A stretch of DNA of 64,000 nucleotides from assembly GCF_947179515.1 (NCBI RefSeq), contig NC_067477.1, positions 120,546,562-120,610,561 on the forward strand, read 5' to 3'. This document shows positions 44,055-56,104 of the stretch, piece by piece; the first letter of the stretch is position 1, and every line of letters starts with the position of its first letter. The position numbers and the translations under genes were made by a program. The notes beneath the pieces were generated by a model, which saw only the letters and a list, made by a program, of their open reading frames with translations, did not search any database and was not told where the DNA came from. The DNA comes from Apodemus sylvaticus. Its lineage: Eukaryota; Chordata; Mammalia; Rodentia; Muridae.

Positions 44055-45000
44055 GGCATGATGGCTAATAGTGGATGGGACCCTCAACTGAGGAACTGCC
44101 AGGCCAGGTTGTCACGTAACTTGGATTTTCTTGGTTATTAGTTGGTATGGGAGGGAGCATCTCTCTGTGGCAGTACCGTGCCTAGACAGGTGAGTGTCTG
44201 GGCTGCGTAAGAAAGTTAGTGGCCCTGGGCATATACCCAGAGGATTCCCCAGCATGTAATAAGGACACATGCTCCACTATGTTCATAGCAGCCCCATTTA
44301 TAATTGCCAGAAGCTGGAAAGAACCCAGGTATCCCTCAACAGAAGAGTGGATGAAAAAAAATGTGGTATATATACACAATGGAGTACTATTCAGTCATTA
44401 GAAACAATGAATTCATGAAATTCTTAGGCAAATGGATGGAGCTGGAGAACTAAGTGAGGTAACCCAGTCTCAAAAGATCAATCATGGTATGCACTCACTA
44501 ATAAGTGGATATTAGCCTGGAAAACTGGAATACCCAAAACATAATCCACACATCAAATGATGTCCAAGAAGAATGGAGGAGTGACCCCTGGTTCTGGAAA
44601 GACTCAGTGTAGCAGTATAGGGCAAAACCAGAACAGGGAAGTGGGAAGGGGTGGGTGGGAGTACAGGGGGAGGGAAGGAGGCTTACGTGACTTTCGGGGA
44701 GTGAGGGGCCAGAAAAGGGGAAATCATTTGAAATGTAAATAAAAAATATATCGAATAAAAAATAAAAGAAAAGAAAGTTAGTGTCTGGGAGTCTGGGAGC
44801 AAGCCATTATGTAGCTTGCTTTTGTGTCTCAGCTTCAGTTCCTGCCTTGAAGTTCCTTCCCTGAATTTCTTCAGTGATGAATTGTCACCTTGAAGCTATA
44901 AGCTAAAATTCTTTCCTCCCCAGTTTGATTTTGCTTATGGTGTTGACAAGTACCCTGCAAACAGAAAAAGCAGCCGGTAGCAGAAAAGCAAACTAAGGTT
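44055..45000 (-). mobile_element. Rodent URR1/RMER-type repeat split by an L1 3' end
   Basis: The left part (44055-44208) starts 'catgatggctaatagtggat'. The right part (44784-45000) has 'gtctgggagcaagccattat', 'gctataagctaaaattcttt' and 'gcttatggtgttgacaagta'. This is the same family as 42466-42815 and 54836-55250, in reverse orientation. Confidence 0.65.
44209..44783 (+). mobile_element. 5'-truncated mouse L1 (ORF2 end and 3' UTR), sense, with target duplication
   Basis: Perfect 13-bp duplications AAGAAAGTTAGTG lie at 44209-44221 and 44771-44783. The element starts in the last part of ORF2 (frame 44219-44401 reads GIYPEDSPACNKDTCS and ARSWKEPRYPSTEEW), then the 3' UTR with a G-rich block near 44640-44670, then an A-rich tail. 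This is a typical dead-on-arrival insertion by target-primed reverse transcription. Confidence 0.97.
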
Positions 45001-45814
45001 TCATGTCGGAGAGTGGGAGAAAGGCCAGCACTGACCCCCATGCTGGTGCTAGTCTGTGGTCTTCCTGCTGGGGCAGACAGTGCCCTGACAGTCAGGTATC
45101 TGGTACTGAGCCAGTGTCTTCATCTCACAGGTTGGAAGAGGCCAGGTCTGACCCCATTCTCAGATGTCTTTTAACAGGAAGGTTTTCTCCAAGGCTGGGA
45201 GGGTCTTTTTGTTTTGTTTTGTTTTCCTTTTTAAATAAGTGACCTTCATACTCCCGCTTATTTTTGTACATTGACTTATTTTCAGACTAACCTCAGAGTC
45301 TAAATAGACAGGCTCAACAGAGGCCTCCGACCTGGAGGGCTTATTTTTTAAGAGGGGTGGGGTGGGGGGAGCAGGAAATGTATCCTTGTCTGGCATGGAA
45401 AGAGGGGAATAAGAACTTTAAAAAGCTACCCCATTAAGATCTTAGCCAAGGCCATGGGGACTTCCAAATATGTCACATTGCAGGAGCAGTGACTGTGTGT
45501 CGAGAGCCAGAGGAATTTATGTCGCATGGAAAATCTCAGTAGTGAGGAGTTGTACCTAAAATGGGGCAAACAGCGGCAGACGCGACAGGCGGCAACTCCT
45601 GCCTGCTATGTAAGCCGTGGATTGTGAGGAGGAGGGGGGATTTCCAAGTTACCAGGTCTCTTTCCACACCTCTGGTATTTGTGGGATAAACAGTTAAGTA
45701 AAAAGCTGGCTGTGTCATGGAAAAATCACCATGGAAGATCCTTCTGAGGTAGAAGTTTCCTTTGTGTTTGGGGTTTGGGCAGCTCAGACTATTCCAGGTG
45801 TATGAACCGCGTCC
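45001..45814. other. Intergenic, mostly unrecognised
   Basis: A short (GTTTT)n run lies near 45208-45226. The rest is unique-looking, with a G-rich stretch near 45354-45370. Confidence 0.45.
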
Positions 45815-46183
45815 ATGCTGCTGTGGTGTATCTCCAAAGTCAGTGGTGGATGCTTAGTCCTCACTACAATGTGGTCTGGAGGTGAGACCTTTGATTGGGC
45901 TTCGAGGGCTCTGTCCTCACAAACGCTGTCGTTCTGGAGGGGTTAGTTATCACAAGGGTGGACTCAGGATGAATTTGGTCCCCTTCCTTTTCTTCCTTTT
46001 CACACACAATGCCCTCTCGACGTTCTGTTATGGAATGATCCATCAAAATACTCTTTTCAGATGCTGCATCTTCCATCTTGGATTTCCCAGGCTCCAGAAA
46101 AGTGTAACACAAACCTCTCTTCTTCCTAAGTTAGCCAGTCTCTGGCCTTCTGTTACAGTAGCACAATGATTGAAGACAAATAC
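45815..46183 (+). mobile_element. MaLR LTR (MST/MLT1-type), sense
   Basis: 'gtggtctggaggtgagacct', 'gttatcacaagggtggactc', 'aggatgaatttggtcccctt', 'cttccatcttggatttccca' and 'cagtctctggccttctgtta' follow the MaLR LTR order nearly throughout. It is non-coding and old. Confidence 0.8.
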
Positions 46184-46309
46184 CCACTCCAATCGCCACA
46201 CTCAGAATTCTCATTTTCTGTCCTACTCTCTGATTCCCATCTGGAAATTTCCACACAGGATGTCAAATGGTACTTTCTTTACTTTCTGAACAATATCCTG
46301 TGTATTGAT

Positions 46310-47097
46310 CTGCTTTTTATTATTGTAATGAAATATTCTCTCACCACACACCCCCACTGCTCCCCGCTTCCCTCCATTTCATCTGCGTTCTCCCCCCAGG
46401 ATCTCCCCGACACACAGTGGCCCTGTTCTAGTTTCTCCATGTCTACGGGTACTCCAAACTAAACACATCTAAAGATTTAATGCTAGGATCCATACATGAG
46501 TGAGAACATGACATTTATCTTTCTGGGTCTGGGTCACCTCACTCAGTTTAATTACTTTAAAGCTCCATCCATTTACCTACATATTTTATAATTCTAGTTT
46601 TTTACAGATGAACAGAATTTCATTGTTAATAAGTACCGCGTTTTCATTATCCATCAGTTGCTGGGCATCCTGGCAGGTCCCATGTCCCTAGCTATTGTGG
46701 TTAAAGCATCAGTGAAGATGGATGAGCGGTGTAGCTGGAGTGAAATAAGCAAGTCCTTCGGGTGTGTGCCCAAGAACGGCCTCATGGGTCAGTTCAGTTC
46801 TAGGGGGGTTGTTTGTTTGAGGACCCTCTCAGTGACTTCACAGTGGCTGTGTCAGTGTGCACTCTCACAGAAACAAATGAGTGTCCCTGTTCTCTCTGTC
46901 ACTTGTCATCTTAATCTCAGCCATTCTCACTGGGACGAGACATCATCTTATAGCTCCCATTTCCTCTGCAGTAAAGATGTTGAACTATTTGAACTATTTG
47001 AAATATTTCTTAGTTATTTGTGTTTCTCCTTCTGAGAAGCGTTCATTTAGTTCTGTAGCCCATTTTTAAATTGGGTTGTTTGTTTGTTTGTTTGTTT
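46310..47097 (-). mobile_element. Older L1 (Lx-type) ORF2 end and 3' UTR, antisense
   Basis: 'ccatacatgagtgagaacat', 'agctccatccatttacctac', 'cacagtggctgtgtcagtgt', 'cttaatctcagccattctca' and 'gtagcccatttttaaattgg' are the reversed order of an L1 ORF2 C-terminal part. All frames are broken. Confidence 0.85.
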
Positions 47098-47098
47098 T
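47076..47098. repeat. (TTTG)n microsatellite
   Basis: About five TTTG units at the end of the antisense L1. Confidence 0.95.
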
Positions 47099-48219
47099 CT
47101 GTGTTTAATGTTAGACTTGTAACTCCAAAATTTTTTTTAGGAAAAAGAAAGGTGTGCACTTCATGATGCAGACTCAGTAAACACTCTTCAGGATGCAGGC
47201 TCAGTGAACACTTTCTGACCAGGGTCTAGGTCTGGCAGAATAGTTGACCCATAGTTAACAAATGGGAACACTTGAGAACTGTTAGACTGAAAAAAGAAAC
47301 CACAGGAGGGGAGGGGAGCCTCACCAGCTATCCATCAGACAGAGAATTAATGTCTGTAACGAATCCTTTTTTAAGCTGTTCTGCCCACTCTCCGTGCTCC
47401 CTACCATCCCCACAGTTTGGCTCTAGAATCAGTCTTGTCTTCTTAGGTAAGTTCAGCTAAGCTATGATCCTAGCTGTTTGTGTAGGACCAGAGTGTTACA
47501 ACTCCTGAAGTGGGATCATCTTACCCAGCTGGGGAGGATACTCCAGTTGGGAGATTCACTTGGGGAGTTCTAATGAGGTGAGCCGTGCCAGGGACTCAGA
47601 ATATCAGAGTCATCATATAAGGGGGAAAGGAAGGCAACTTGTGTGAAGGCACGGCCAGTGGCAGGATGGACAGTTAGGAGCAGGTAAATTCACTGGACAG
47701 AATTCTCAGAAAACACAGTTCAGCGGGGTGCCGGCCCATCACCGTCATGTGGGAACTTGTTGGGGTGCACAGCCTCTGGGCCCTACTCTGACTGGGCAAA
47801 CAAGAGCTCCTGCAAACACTCCTGTTTGTGCAGCCAGCTGTCCTTTAATCGGAGCCATGGCCTTGCCAGCTCTTACGAGTTTCCACCCACTGATGGGGAC
47901 AAAGGCACATCCATAGGCTGGAGTACCGTATCATATAGTGAATGTATAGTATCATATAGTGACCAAATGTTTATAAACCTCACTAAATGCAGGGTATGGA
48001 GATCTCTCTGTTTCCCCTCCCTCCCTGTCCCCCCAGCACCCCATCAGGACTCAGATTTAATTGTCTAACCTGGCTTTGTCAGTTTATGTTTATGGAATCG
48101 TGACCAAGTCACCAGCTTCTCTGGACATATTTCCAAAAGGGAGATACTAGGTGAATGAAGTGAGCTGAACTCTTCCAGGGAGCTAGCAGGAAAATACACC
48201 TCACTCATTCACCATCCGG
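47099..48219. other. Intergenic, nothing firm
   Basis: Around 47718-47805, 'tgtgggaacttgttggggtg' followed by 'ctctgggccctactctgact' resembles part of MER5A, but too little aligns to call. The rest is unique-looking. Confidence 0.4.
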
Positions 48220-48290
48220 ACAATGCACGGGACCCGGAAATGCTTATTCCTATTTGGCAAGTGAGGACCTAAGAGCATTAAGTGGGTGTG
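48220..48290 (+). mobile_element. Possible MIR 3' fragment
   Basis: 'cttattcctatttggcaagt' with 'gaggacctaagagcattaag' resembles the MIR 'gatgaggaaactgaggc' block. Confidence 0.35.
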
Positions 48291-48542
48291 AGACGGAAGG
48301 GCCATGAAGGCTGAAACCATGGGCCTGGCTCTTCCCCTGCTGGCCTTGGTAAGTTCTTATCTCCCCTGACACGAATGACACAGATTAGGCGTGGTGTGCT
48401 TCTTAGATATTCATAGAGATTTTCTATAACAGGATGGAAATTCAGCTGCCTTTGCTTTCTCTCTTCCAAGTTTTCTTGAGATCAACATGTTCTTCTTTTG
48501 TTATAAGAAATAAAACAAGAAGGTTATAATTTTTAAACATCT

Positions 48543-48722
48543 CTTTTTTGTTTTGTTTTGTTTTGTTTTTTGGATTTGGTTTTTTCGAAACAGGGTTTCT
48601 CTGTGTAGCCCTGGCTGTCCTGGAACTCACTCTGTAGACCAGGCTGGCCTTGAACTCAGAAATCCGCTTGTCTCTGCCTCCCAGAGTGCTGGGATTACAG
48701 GTGTGGCCTCCACCACCCAGCT
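48543..48722 (-). mobile_element. B1 SINE, antisense, with (TTTTG)n tail
   Basis: A nearly full-length mouse-type B1 read in reverse: 'gaaacagggtttctctgtgt', 'tgtagaccaggctggccttg', 'aactcagaaatccgcttgtc' and 'gagtgctgggattacaggtg'. The tail is 'ttttgttttgttttg'. Confidence 0.97.
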
Positions 48723-48734
48723 ACAGCTCTGTTT

Positions 48735-48848
48735 TTTATCCCAAGTCAGAGTTTTGCTATCCGGCTTGGGTCAGTCCTTGAACTTGCTAGTAGCTCAGGC
48801 TGGTGTCTAACTCGATTCTCCTGCCCCTGAGTACTGAGATTATCCCCT
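48735..48848 (-). mobile_element. Old B1/monomer-type SINE, antisense
   Basis: 'agtagctcaggctggtgtct', 'cgattctcctgcccctgagt' and 'actgagattat' give a diverged reversed 7SL-derived SINE directly next to the younger B1. Confidence 0.6.
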
Positions 48849-49830
48849 TGACTGACTATCATTGGTGCCCTTTAGCTTCAGGAGGAAGGACAGGGCCTGC
48901 TCCTCCTGGTGGAGGCAGAGAAGACACTTAGCTCAGTCTCTCAGAAAGGACTAACCAAGCCCCACCCTGCCTACCAAAAGCCACCACGAGTGACCCAGTG
49001 ACCCACCCGTGAGAGACTCACCAGGAGCCTGCACTTCTCTGTGCTTCTATGCCTCTCTGGTTCCACTTCTCAACCGCGAATCTTTCCGTGTGTAGTGAAA
49101 GAATGTGTGTGTGTGTGTGGGGGGGGGGATGTATGGATTAGAGACGCGTGATTAATGGCTTTCTAAGTGTGTCACTGTTCCCCCTAAAGTGCTTCCGAAT
49201 ATAGAAGAGGAGAATGATGGCAAGTAGGGCTCAGAGACCCTGGTGGCAGCAGTGGTGACAACTGCATCAGACGGAGAAAGGAGGGTCCCCATCTCCAGGA
49301 CGCCTCAGCCTGACTCCTGAGCTGCCTTTCTCATAGCAGCTTCCCAGCTGCACCCACCCAGGGATGCATGGAAGGATCTAGCAGGAAGGCCAACCGAGGA
49401 CTTGATTTTAAAGTGACAATCAAAACCCTCAGAATAAATTTCATTTCTCCTGGCTTCTCTGGACTGGGCTGTTTGGAGGTAGAGGACATCATCAGTCATA
49501 CTGTTTTTTGTGTCTCTAAAGAAGTTTAGTCGTAGGTTTGTTGGCAGTTGTTAAATATGTGCCTCTGGCACTTTTACTCCCCCCACGCACACACATACTG
49601 GGCATCCACAGATCTGTTAGACCCAAGGAACAAACTGAAACTGGCCTCTATTACCTAGACTTCACTGAGTCTGACTGAAGCCTCTGTGAGCTTGCCAGGT
49701 TGCTCTGTAAGCTGAGGGTGACTTCCCAGCCTCCCTGCCGAGCCATCCTTAGCTTCTTGACAGGTGTGAGGCCCTCTTCTCAAGTGGGCAAAGGAAACCG
49801 GCTGGGGTGCAGGAGACCAGAGGCCTTGGG
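48849..49830. other. Intergenic, (TG)n(G)n at 49105-49129, otherwise unrecognised
   Basis: A TG run followed by nine G bases lies near 49105-49129. No other element was assigned. Confidence 0.5.
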
Positions 49831-50054
49831 AACTTCGCATTTCTTTATTTTCAAGATTTACTTGATTTTTGTTTATATGTATGTGGGTCTGTGTGAGTGT
49901 ATACTGCATGTATATGGGTCCCTACCAAAGCCAGAAGAGCTCACTCTGAGCTGCAGTTCTAGACGGTTACGGACTGTCTGCTGTGGGTCCTTTGGGAGAG
50001 CAGCGAGTGTCCCTAAAGCTGAGCCATGTCTCCAGCCCTCAACCTCGCATCTTT
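49831..50054 (-). mobile_element. B3 SINE with imperfect target duplication, antisense
   Basis: The flanks are 'aacttcgcatttctt' (49831-49845) and 'aacctcgcatcttt' (50041-50054), which match with two differences. The reversed head is 'gctgagccatgtctccagcc'. Confidence 0.85.
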
Positions 50055-50224
50055 GTAATGCTCCTCTTAATTCATCCTCCTGAATCAAGCAAAGGAGGAA
50101 CTGGATTTGGCCCAGAAAGGAAACTCTACAACATGCTAAAAATGCCCAGCTGGATGGAAATTATGAGCTAATGCCTTCAGGACTTATCTGCTAAAAGGGT
50201 GGGTTCCACTTCTGGTTAGATTTT

Positions 50225-50231
50225 GTGTGTG

Positions 50232-50262
<31 letters not shown>

Positions 50263-50263
50263 A
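50225..50263. repeat. (TG)n microsatellite
   Basis: About 19 TG units with one interruption (TTTG). Confidence 0.97.
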
Positions 50264-53200
50264 GGGGTTGCCCTTCAGAGGTCCAAACTTATGACCTTAA
50301 AAATTCTCAGAGGTCCCAGAGGAACCCAGGGCCTTAGGTGGGCCCCCAGAACAATGGTAGGATCTCTGTCGGTCAGCAGAGAGACTTGGGAACTGTGTTG
50401 GCTATGACTAATGTCGATGATGTCGTATATTGTTCCTCTGTTTATCAAGAGAGGGACACTCACCTTTTGAAAGACCACCAAGGAACTCTGTGTATTTTAA
50501 GTTAGAAAGTCCTAGGAGAGCAGAGGAAAGGGTCTTCATGTTATTTTAAATACGAACTTGATGTTTATATACGTGTGTTAGTGGCCTGGTACCCAAGCAC
50601 TGAGGAACACCTCTCTGTTCACCTAGCTCAAGGCCTCACCCACATATTCCTCTGAAGTTTGGGTTCTACATTTGGGAGAAAGTTTATAGTAACATACCAG
50701 AAAGATGGATGAAATGGCAGGAGCAGAAAGGATGGAAGTTAGGCCTGTGCAGCATGCTTCAGTGTGCTGTGAGGCCAAGCAATCCACAGGACAATGGAGT
50801 CAGTGTGTGGGTCGAGGGTGGTTATTTGAGGGTTGGTGATCTGTATTCTCTTAGCAGCCAGTTGGGGGCCTTTCTTTCAGTTGTGGGAGTGGGAGGGTTG
50901 GATCCAACCTCCATGGTCCGCGCGAACAGGGCCCTTTGTGTTTCAGTGGTGTTTGCCTGAGTGTACCTGGCGATGGAGCATCAGTCTCATTCCAGAGCAT
51001 GTTGGGAAACGTGCTGGCTGAGGGAAGCATGAGGAAATAAAGAAATGCCTCCATTTCAGGTTAACTGGTGATTGAATAAGGCTCCTTGGGGACTCTTAAG
51101 ACTCGTAGCCACCTTCAAGATTGAGAATGTTCTGGCCTAGAGACTGAAGACTGTACCACGTGTCCTGCACTTGGCCACTTACTTGTGTATCTAGACTGTA
51201 TTAAAACTCTGAGGACAGAGGTGTACCTGTGCCTAGTTTGGAATCAAAGAACCAAGGCTCACATAGACAACCTCGAAGCAATTAGAGGTATGGGCTGTCT
51301 GGGGGGTACCTGGAGACAGAGGGTAAGGATAGGCTGTGGACACTCTCTCCGCTTCTTTCTTTCTGTGCACATTGGCTTTAAGATATTCTTAAACATATCA
51401 GAAGACAAGGCCACCAACAAAGCAGGTGTTATGTCTCTCTTCATTTTAAACCAGGAATCACCTCTCTTTCCTTAGTTTCAAGCCAAAACATTCCAGAAAT
51501 GGGCTGGGTCATCCGTGTACCTCTGAAGGCAGGAGGCCTGGTCCCTCACTGGAGCTGTGTGGTTGAAGGAGGAGAATCTGATTCCAGAAAGGACTGAAGG
51601 AGCATGCTGTTTCTGTCCAGCACAGCACCTTACGGGACATGCAAGATAGCCAGTGGAACTGGAGATGCACAGGAAGGAGTCCTGTGGAGTGTGGAGCTGG
51701 ACGTGGGGTAGAACCAAGGGATGAGGAATGGGGTCTTTGTGTAGCATAAGCAAGCTAATTGAAAGGACATTTAGTTCTGCTCTTCAACTAAGGTGCCCCA
51801 GGCCATGTTTTTCTTGCCAGCTTCCTTTCAACCTTAACTAATAACTTTTCCTCTCTAAATTCTGTCTGAGCCAGTTGGCCAAGTGTAGCAACACTTTCTG
51901 TTTATTTGTGCTTGGTATAGCTGGAATGAATCCTAGGAAGGTTCCCTGCCCCCAACCAAACTTCATGTCTATAAAGTTCTACTCAACATAAACCATCTCT
52001 GAACAGGCTAGTGGTAGTAATAGCTGCTGGTCGTATCTGGGTCTTGGTGAGATGTAGCCTTCAACTGTGGATGCCAGCTGTGAGAATAAGGGAAGGCATT
52101 TGCCACTAGTCATCTCAGAAGGGAGCTCAGGCCTGAGAAGGAATGGAGACGATCAGAGAGGCTGCAGACCTGAAGGGGTGACGGAATCACACTATACCAC
52201 AGCTCCCTTGTCTACAGCTCTTGTTCCCCCAGCTGCCAAGGATTTGATCCTGGAAGCGCCAAACCAAGTGACTTCATGGGCACTGTCTTACTTGAAGTTG
52301 TATTTCTCTCCAGAGAGGCCTGGAATGGTTCTCGGGTTAAATAAAGGCCCGGCAGTCTCACCTCTGTTGAGGAAGATTCTGGAGCTCCTGCCATGCTTGG
52401 TGGCTTCTGTAGGGACTGTAGCAGGGTTCAGCCTGACCCCGAGCTCCATCACTAGTTGGTGTTACAGAGAACACTCCCAGAGAGTGCCCACTGAATGAAC
52501 TTCCTCTACCTCAGCACCTACCGTGTAGGACATATGGGATGTTTTCCATCAGGGCCAAAGCCAATGAGCAAGGCTTCAACAGGCCAGGCTCCATGTAGTT
52601 CAGGCCTAGAGTTAAGCTACAATTAAGTCTATTTAACCAGAGGTACTTAAAAAAAATAACTGAACTTTACTCATTTTTATTAGGGTCAAGATTTGTTATT
52701 ACAAACTTACAGAAAAGCCACGTGGGATCCATTTGAGCAAAGTGTAGCATGTACAACAAGTGAGGACAGTCCAGGCACCTGTGTGGGTCAGGGTGAGCTT
52801 GGATGCAGACCCGGACTGAGGGGATGGGAGCTACAGCCAGCATCAACAGAGGCTTCGCCCATCTCTCCTCCCCGTGGGGTGGCAGTGTGTTAATCACTGC
52901 TACATAGCAGCATTCAGCTTCCTATCGTGTGCTGCAGCATTCTAACGCATGACTCATAGATCCCTGGGTATCCCTTCTAACGCTTCCTATAATAGAGTTT
53001 CCAGGAAAGCCAGGATCAAGAGGATATTTCTTATTAACACACAGTTACAGAGCCTGGGAAATCCCAAGACCTGTAGTTAGCAAGGTGGAGACCCAGCGAG
53101 GACAAAGCTGAGATGCCCATCTGAGTCCAATCAAGTACATTCCAGTCCAAAGTCAGCAGGAGCAAGACCCAACAAGACCTGATGTTTCTTGCGCTCTCCC

Positions 53201-53289
53201 AGTACAAGCACCGAGGCAGGCGGAACTTACTTCTCAGTAGATTGTCTATTCATTAAATCTTACAGTCAGGATGACTAAGAAGAAGCCAG
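50264..53289. other. Three kilobases of unassigned intergenic sequence
   Basis: No repeat, RNA gene or exon was recognised. It contains one long open frame at 52067-52498, described separately. Old, unrecognised transposon remnants may be present. Confidence 0.45.
52067..52498 (+). other. Unassigned 143-codon open frame
   Basis: This is the second longest ATG-started frame outside recognised repeats (the 176-codon one at 25261 is intronic). Its product begins MDASCENKGRH and has no domain, signal peptide or membrane segment that I can identify. Frames of this length do occur by chance in 64 kb of moderately GC-rich DNA. A translated product is not supported. Confidence 0.12.
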
Positions 53290-53775
53290 AAGAGAAATAA
53301 AAGACTTGAATTATATTTTCAGCTCTCTAGACCTAATGCAAGCCTGTAGGGCTCCTCCACCTAGCAACACCAGTACTCATGGCACGTTCTTCAGGATCAA
53401 TCACACAATAGCCCACAAAAGAAGCCCCAGTACGTTAAAGAAATGGACAGTGTGGTCTCTGACCACAAGGGATGACTCTAGAAACAAAGCATTTGGAAAA
53501 CTCAAAAACATTGGAAATTAAGCAGTGCACTTCTAAATGACCAAAGGGTCAAAATGAAATAAAAAAGAAAAGAGAAAATAAATAATTCTGGTTTGAGATA
53601 AACCAAAATGGAAGATTCAGCATAACAAAACGAATAGAGTGCAGTTAGGGAGATAAATAGCATTAACACATACATCTTAAAGTGAAAAAAAAAATCTCAA
53701 ATCTGTTAAAGTTTAATTTTAGGACACAGACTAAAACAAACCAAAAGTAAGAGGAAACTGGAGAATTATTAGGAA
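53290..53775 (+). pseudogene. Ancient L1 ORF2 endonuclease-region remnant, sense
   Basis: 'cacgttcttcaggatcaatc', 'tggtctctgaccacaaggga', 'aaaaacattggaaattaagc', 'ctaaatgaccaaagggtcaa' and 'gcagttagggagataaatag' follow the L1 ORF2 order downstream of the endonuclease. No frame is intact. Confidence 0.75.
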
Positions 53776-53784
53776 ATCAAGGGC

Positions 53785-53910
53785 GCAGAGGGAAGGCTCA
53801 GTGGTTGGGACCGGGTGCTGTTCTCCAGATGACTTGAGCTGGCAACTTGGCTCCCATGTTAGGTTCTGCCTAGAGTTCTAGTTCCGGGAGATCTGACCCC
53901 GTGGCCTATT
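53785..53910 (+). mobile_element. Degraded B3-like SINE, sense
   Basis: 'gcagagggaaggctcagtgg' and 'ctagttccgggagatctgac' recall the B3 head and middle, with large divergence. Confidence 0.45.
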
Positions 53911-54776
53911 TGGGCATCTGTGCTCAGTAACCTAAAGCTGCTACAATGGCGGAGGATTCTACGACCTGCCCAATGGCCTTCTTCCTTGCATCATCAGTGT
54001 GTTGGGAATGGAAACCGAAAGCATCGCTTTCCTTGTGTGCGGACATCTCCTCGCCCGGTCCCACATTTCAAGTCTCAGCGACCCCTGGCCGCAGCCTGGC
54101 CTGGAATGTTCCCTTGAGTCCAGTGGCTTGCTCACCTGTCTTCACACACTCATTTGGCTGAATCTATTATCAAAGACCATTAATGGCTTAAGGAAAATGG
54201 AAAGTGTTCATCTCTGGCAAAGATTCCCGACGTGATGTTGGTGGTTACCAAGCCGACATTTCCAACTTACTCGGGAGCGGTTGGTGTAATCCCTATGTGG
54301 CTATTAATGTAGTTGAATCGAATTCCTTTAATTTAGTGGAAACAATCTCAGACTAATTAGCCAATTCTTTGACGTGCTAGCCTTGGCTTTGAGTCACACC
54401 TTCTGGGTGCATCCCTCACCCAAGCTTCTTGAAGCAAACACCACAAAGCACTGGGCTCTGTCTTTGTCTGAATTTCACATCTAGACTTCAAACTAGACCC
54501 TCAAAATCACTAATGTTTATAATCAAATCCAGAGTCTAGCCAGTGCCTGAACGCTGAGACTGAGTTTTGTTTTTCTAGCTGCATTTCCAGTGACAAAATG
54601 TAGAAGGTGTTTGTTTCCTGGCTGTACCCAGGAGACATGCTAAGACAAGAGGCGGGAGGGACTCACAACATTGTTGCAGAAAGAAATCAGCCCCCTCAGA
54701 ATGGTTCTCAACAAATCAAATCACACACTTCCAATTTTGGCATTTTCATAATGATTTCATAGTGATTTTCAAATAG
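53911..54776. other. Intergenic unique sequence with a possible regulatory block
   Basis: No repeat was recognised. The part 54140-54480 has even composition and contains TAATTAG (54354-54360) next to a CCAAT (54361-54365). It is only a candidate for conservation. Confidence 0.25.
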
Positions 54777-54812
54777 CAAAAAAAAAAAAAATAATAATAA
54801 ATAAAAAAATTA
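54777..54812. repeat. A-rich tract
   Basis: A run of 15 A bases followed by AAT repeats. Confidence 0.95.
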
Positions 54813-54835
54813 AGGGACCGTCTCAGTTACGTCAT

Positions 54836-55250
54836 GTCTTAGTTGAAATTACTATTGCTATGGTGAAACACCATGACCAAAAGCAAGTAGGAAAGGAAAG
54901 GGTTTATTTTTGCTCGCACTTTCATATCACAATCAATCACAGAAGGGAGTTAGGAGGGGGACACAAACAGGACAGGAACCTGCAGGCAGGAGCTGATGCA
55001 GAGGCCATGGAGGGGTGCTGCTTACTGACTTGCTCCTCATGGCTTGCTCAGCCTGCTTTCTTATAGAACCCGGGCCACCAGCCTAGGAATGGCACCACCC
55101 ACAGTGGACTGTGTCCTCTCCCACCAATCACTAATCAAGAAACTGCCTTACAGCCCAATCTTAGGGATGTGTTTTTCTTTTTTTCCAGTTAAGGCTTCCT
55201 CCTCTCTGGTGACTCAAACTTGCATCAAATTGACATAAACCTAGCCAGCA
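54836..55250 (+). mobile_element. Rodent URR1/RMER-type repeat, long copy
   Basis: The best copy of this family in the window: 'gtcttagttgaaattactat', 'ggtgaaacaccatgaccaaa', 'gatgcagaggccatggaggg', 'cttgctcagcctgctttctt', 'cacccacagtggactgtgtc' and 'attgacataaacctagccag'. Frames that cross it are repeat-derived. Confidence 0.8.
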
Positions 55251-56104
55251 CACGTCCGACGGCACAGGAAGCCCTCAGCTTCCGCTTCATAGACTCCAGC
55301 TCCTGTGATTGGGGTTTTAGCCAGTTGTGGCCCCGCCCTTCTACCTTGCGCTTGAAGCTGCATATCCCCACACAAAAGCTTCCCCTACAGAGCAGTGGTA
55401 AAACAAAACACTTGGTTTTAAGATGCAAATCAAATTTGGCCAGTTCAGCTTCAATGTGAGAACACTGGGACTCTGCACGTAGAACATGGGATTCGCCGCT
55501 CTGCCAACAGGCAGTCGGAAGGGTGCTCTTCCTCCTCCCCCGGAAACACTCTGGCTCAGACCCGCAGATGTGAGCAGCTCTTTCCTCAGCCTGGGAAATG
55601 GGATCTTGAGTTAGCGCCCTCACTGCAGAGGTATGAGGAGGTTGTGAGGTGACGTGTGACCAGCAACAACAGAGGTATTCCACCAGCCTCCAGGGATGTT
55701 GGCTTCCTTGCTGCAGTGAAATGCAGCATGTGGTCTTCGGAGTGGAAACTGATCATTTTAATTCCTGCTATCATTGGGTCTTTGCCACCTTTGAAAACTT
55801 CAATGCTTAGTTTGTACGGAGTTTGTATGGAGAACCGAGGACGCTTTGCTCTTCTATGGAAAATCTATTTTCATTTGTTTATTGTTCAGCAGCCATTTAT
55901 TGAATATATTCAGGGACCAGATAGACTATATCTTCCAAAATAACCCCAGTTAAAGAAAATGTGATGTTTTCTGTAAAGGTAATTTATTAATCATGTGTTC
56001 AATCTGGTCTTAATGCCAGTGATTCTTGCCTGCTTTGGGTTTCCAGATATGTACACTTGAGCTAGAAAGGCCATCCTTTTAGCCAGTGTTAGAAGTTTGT
56101 GGGT
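55251..56104. other. Intergenic, nothing recognised
   Basis: The 152-codon - strand frame at 55225-55683 begins in unique sequence and ends in the repeat; it has no domain. I make no gene call. Confidence 0.45.

Noticed and set aside
44219..44401. 60-codon + frame as a small gene
   Set aside because: It is the C-terminal part of L1 ORF2 in a 5'-truncated insertion.
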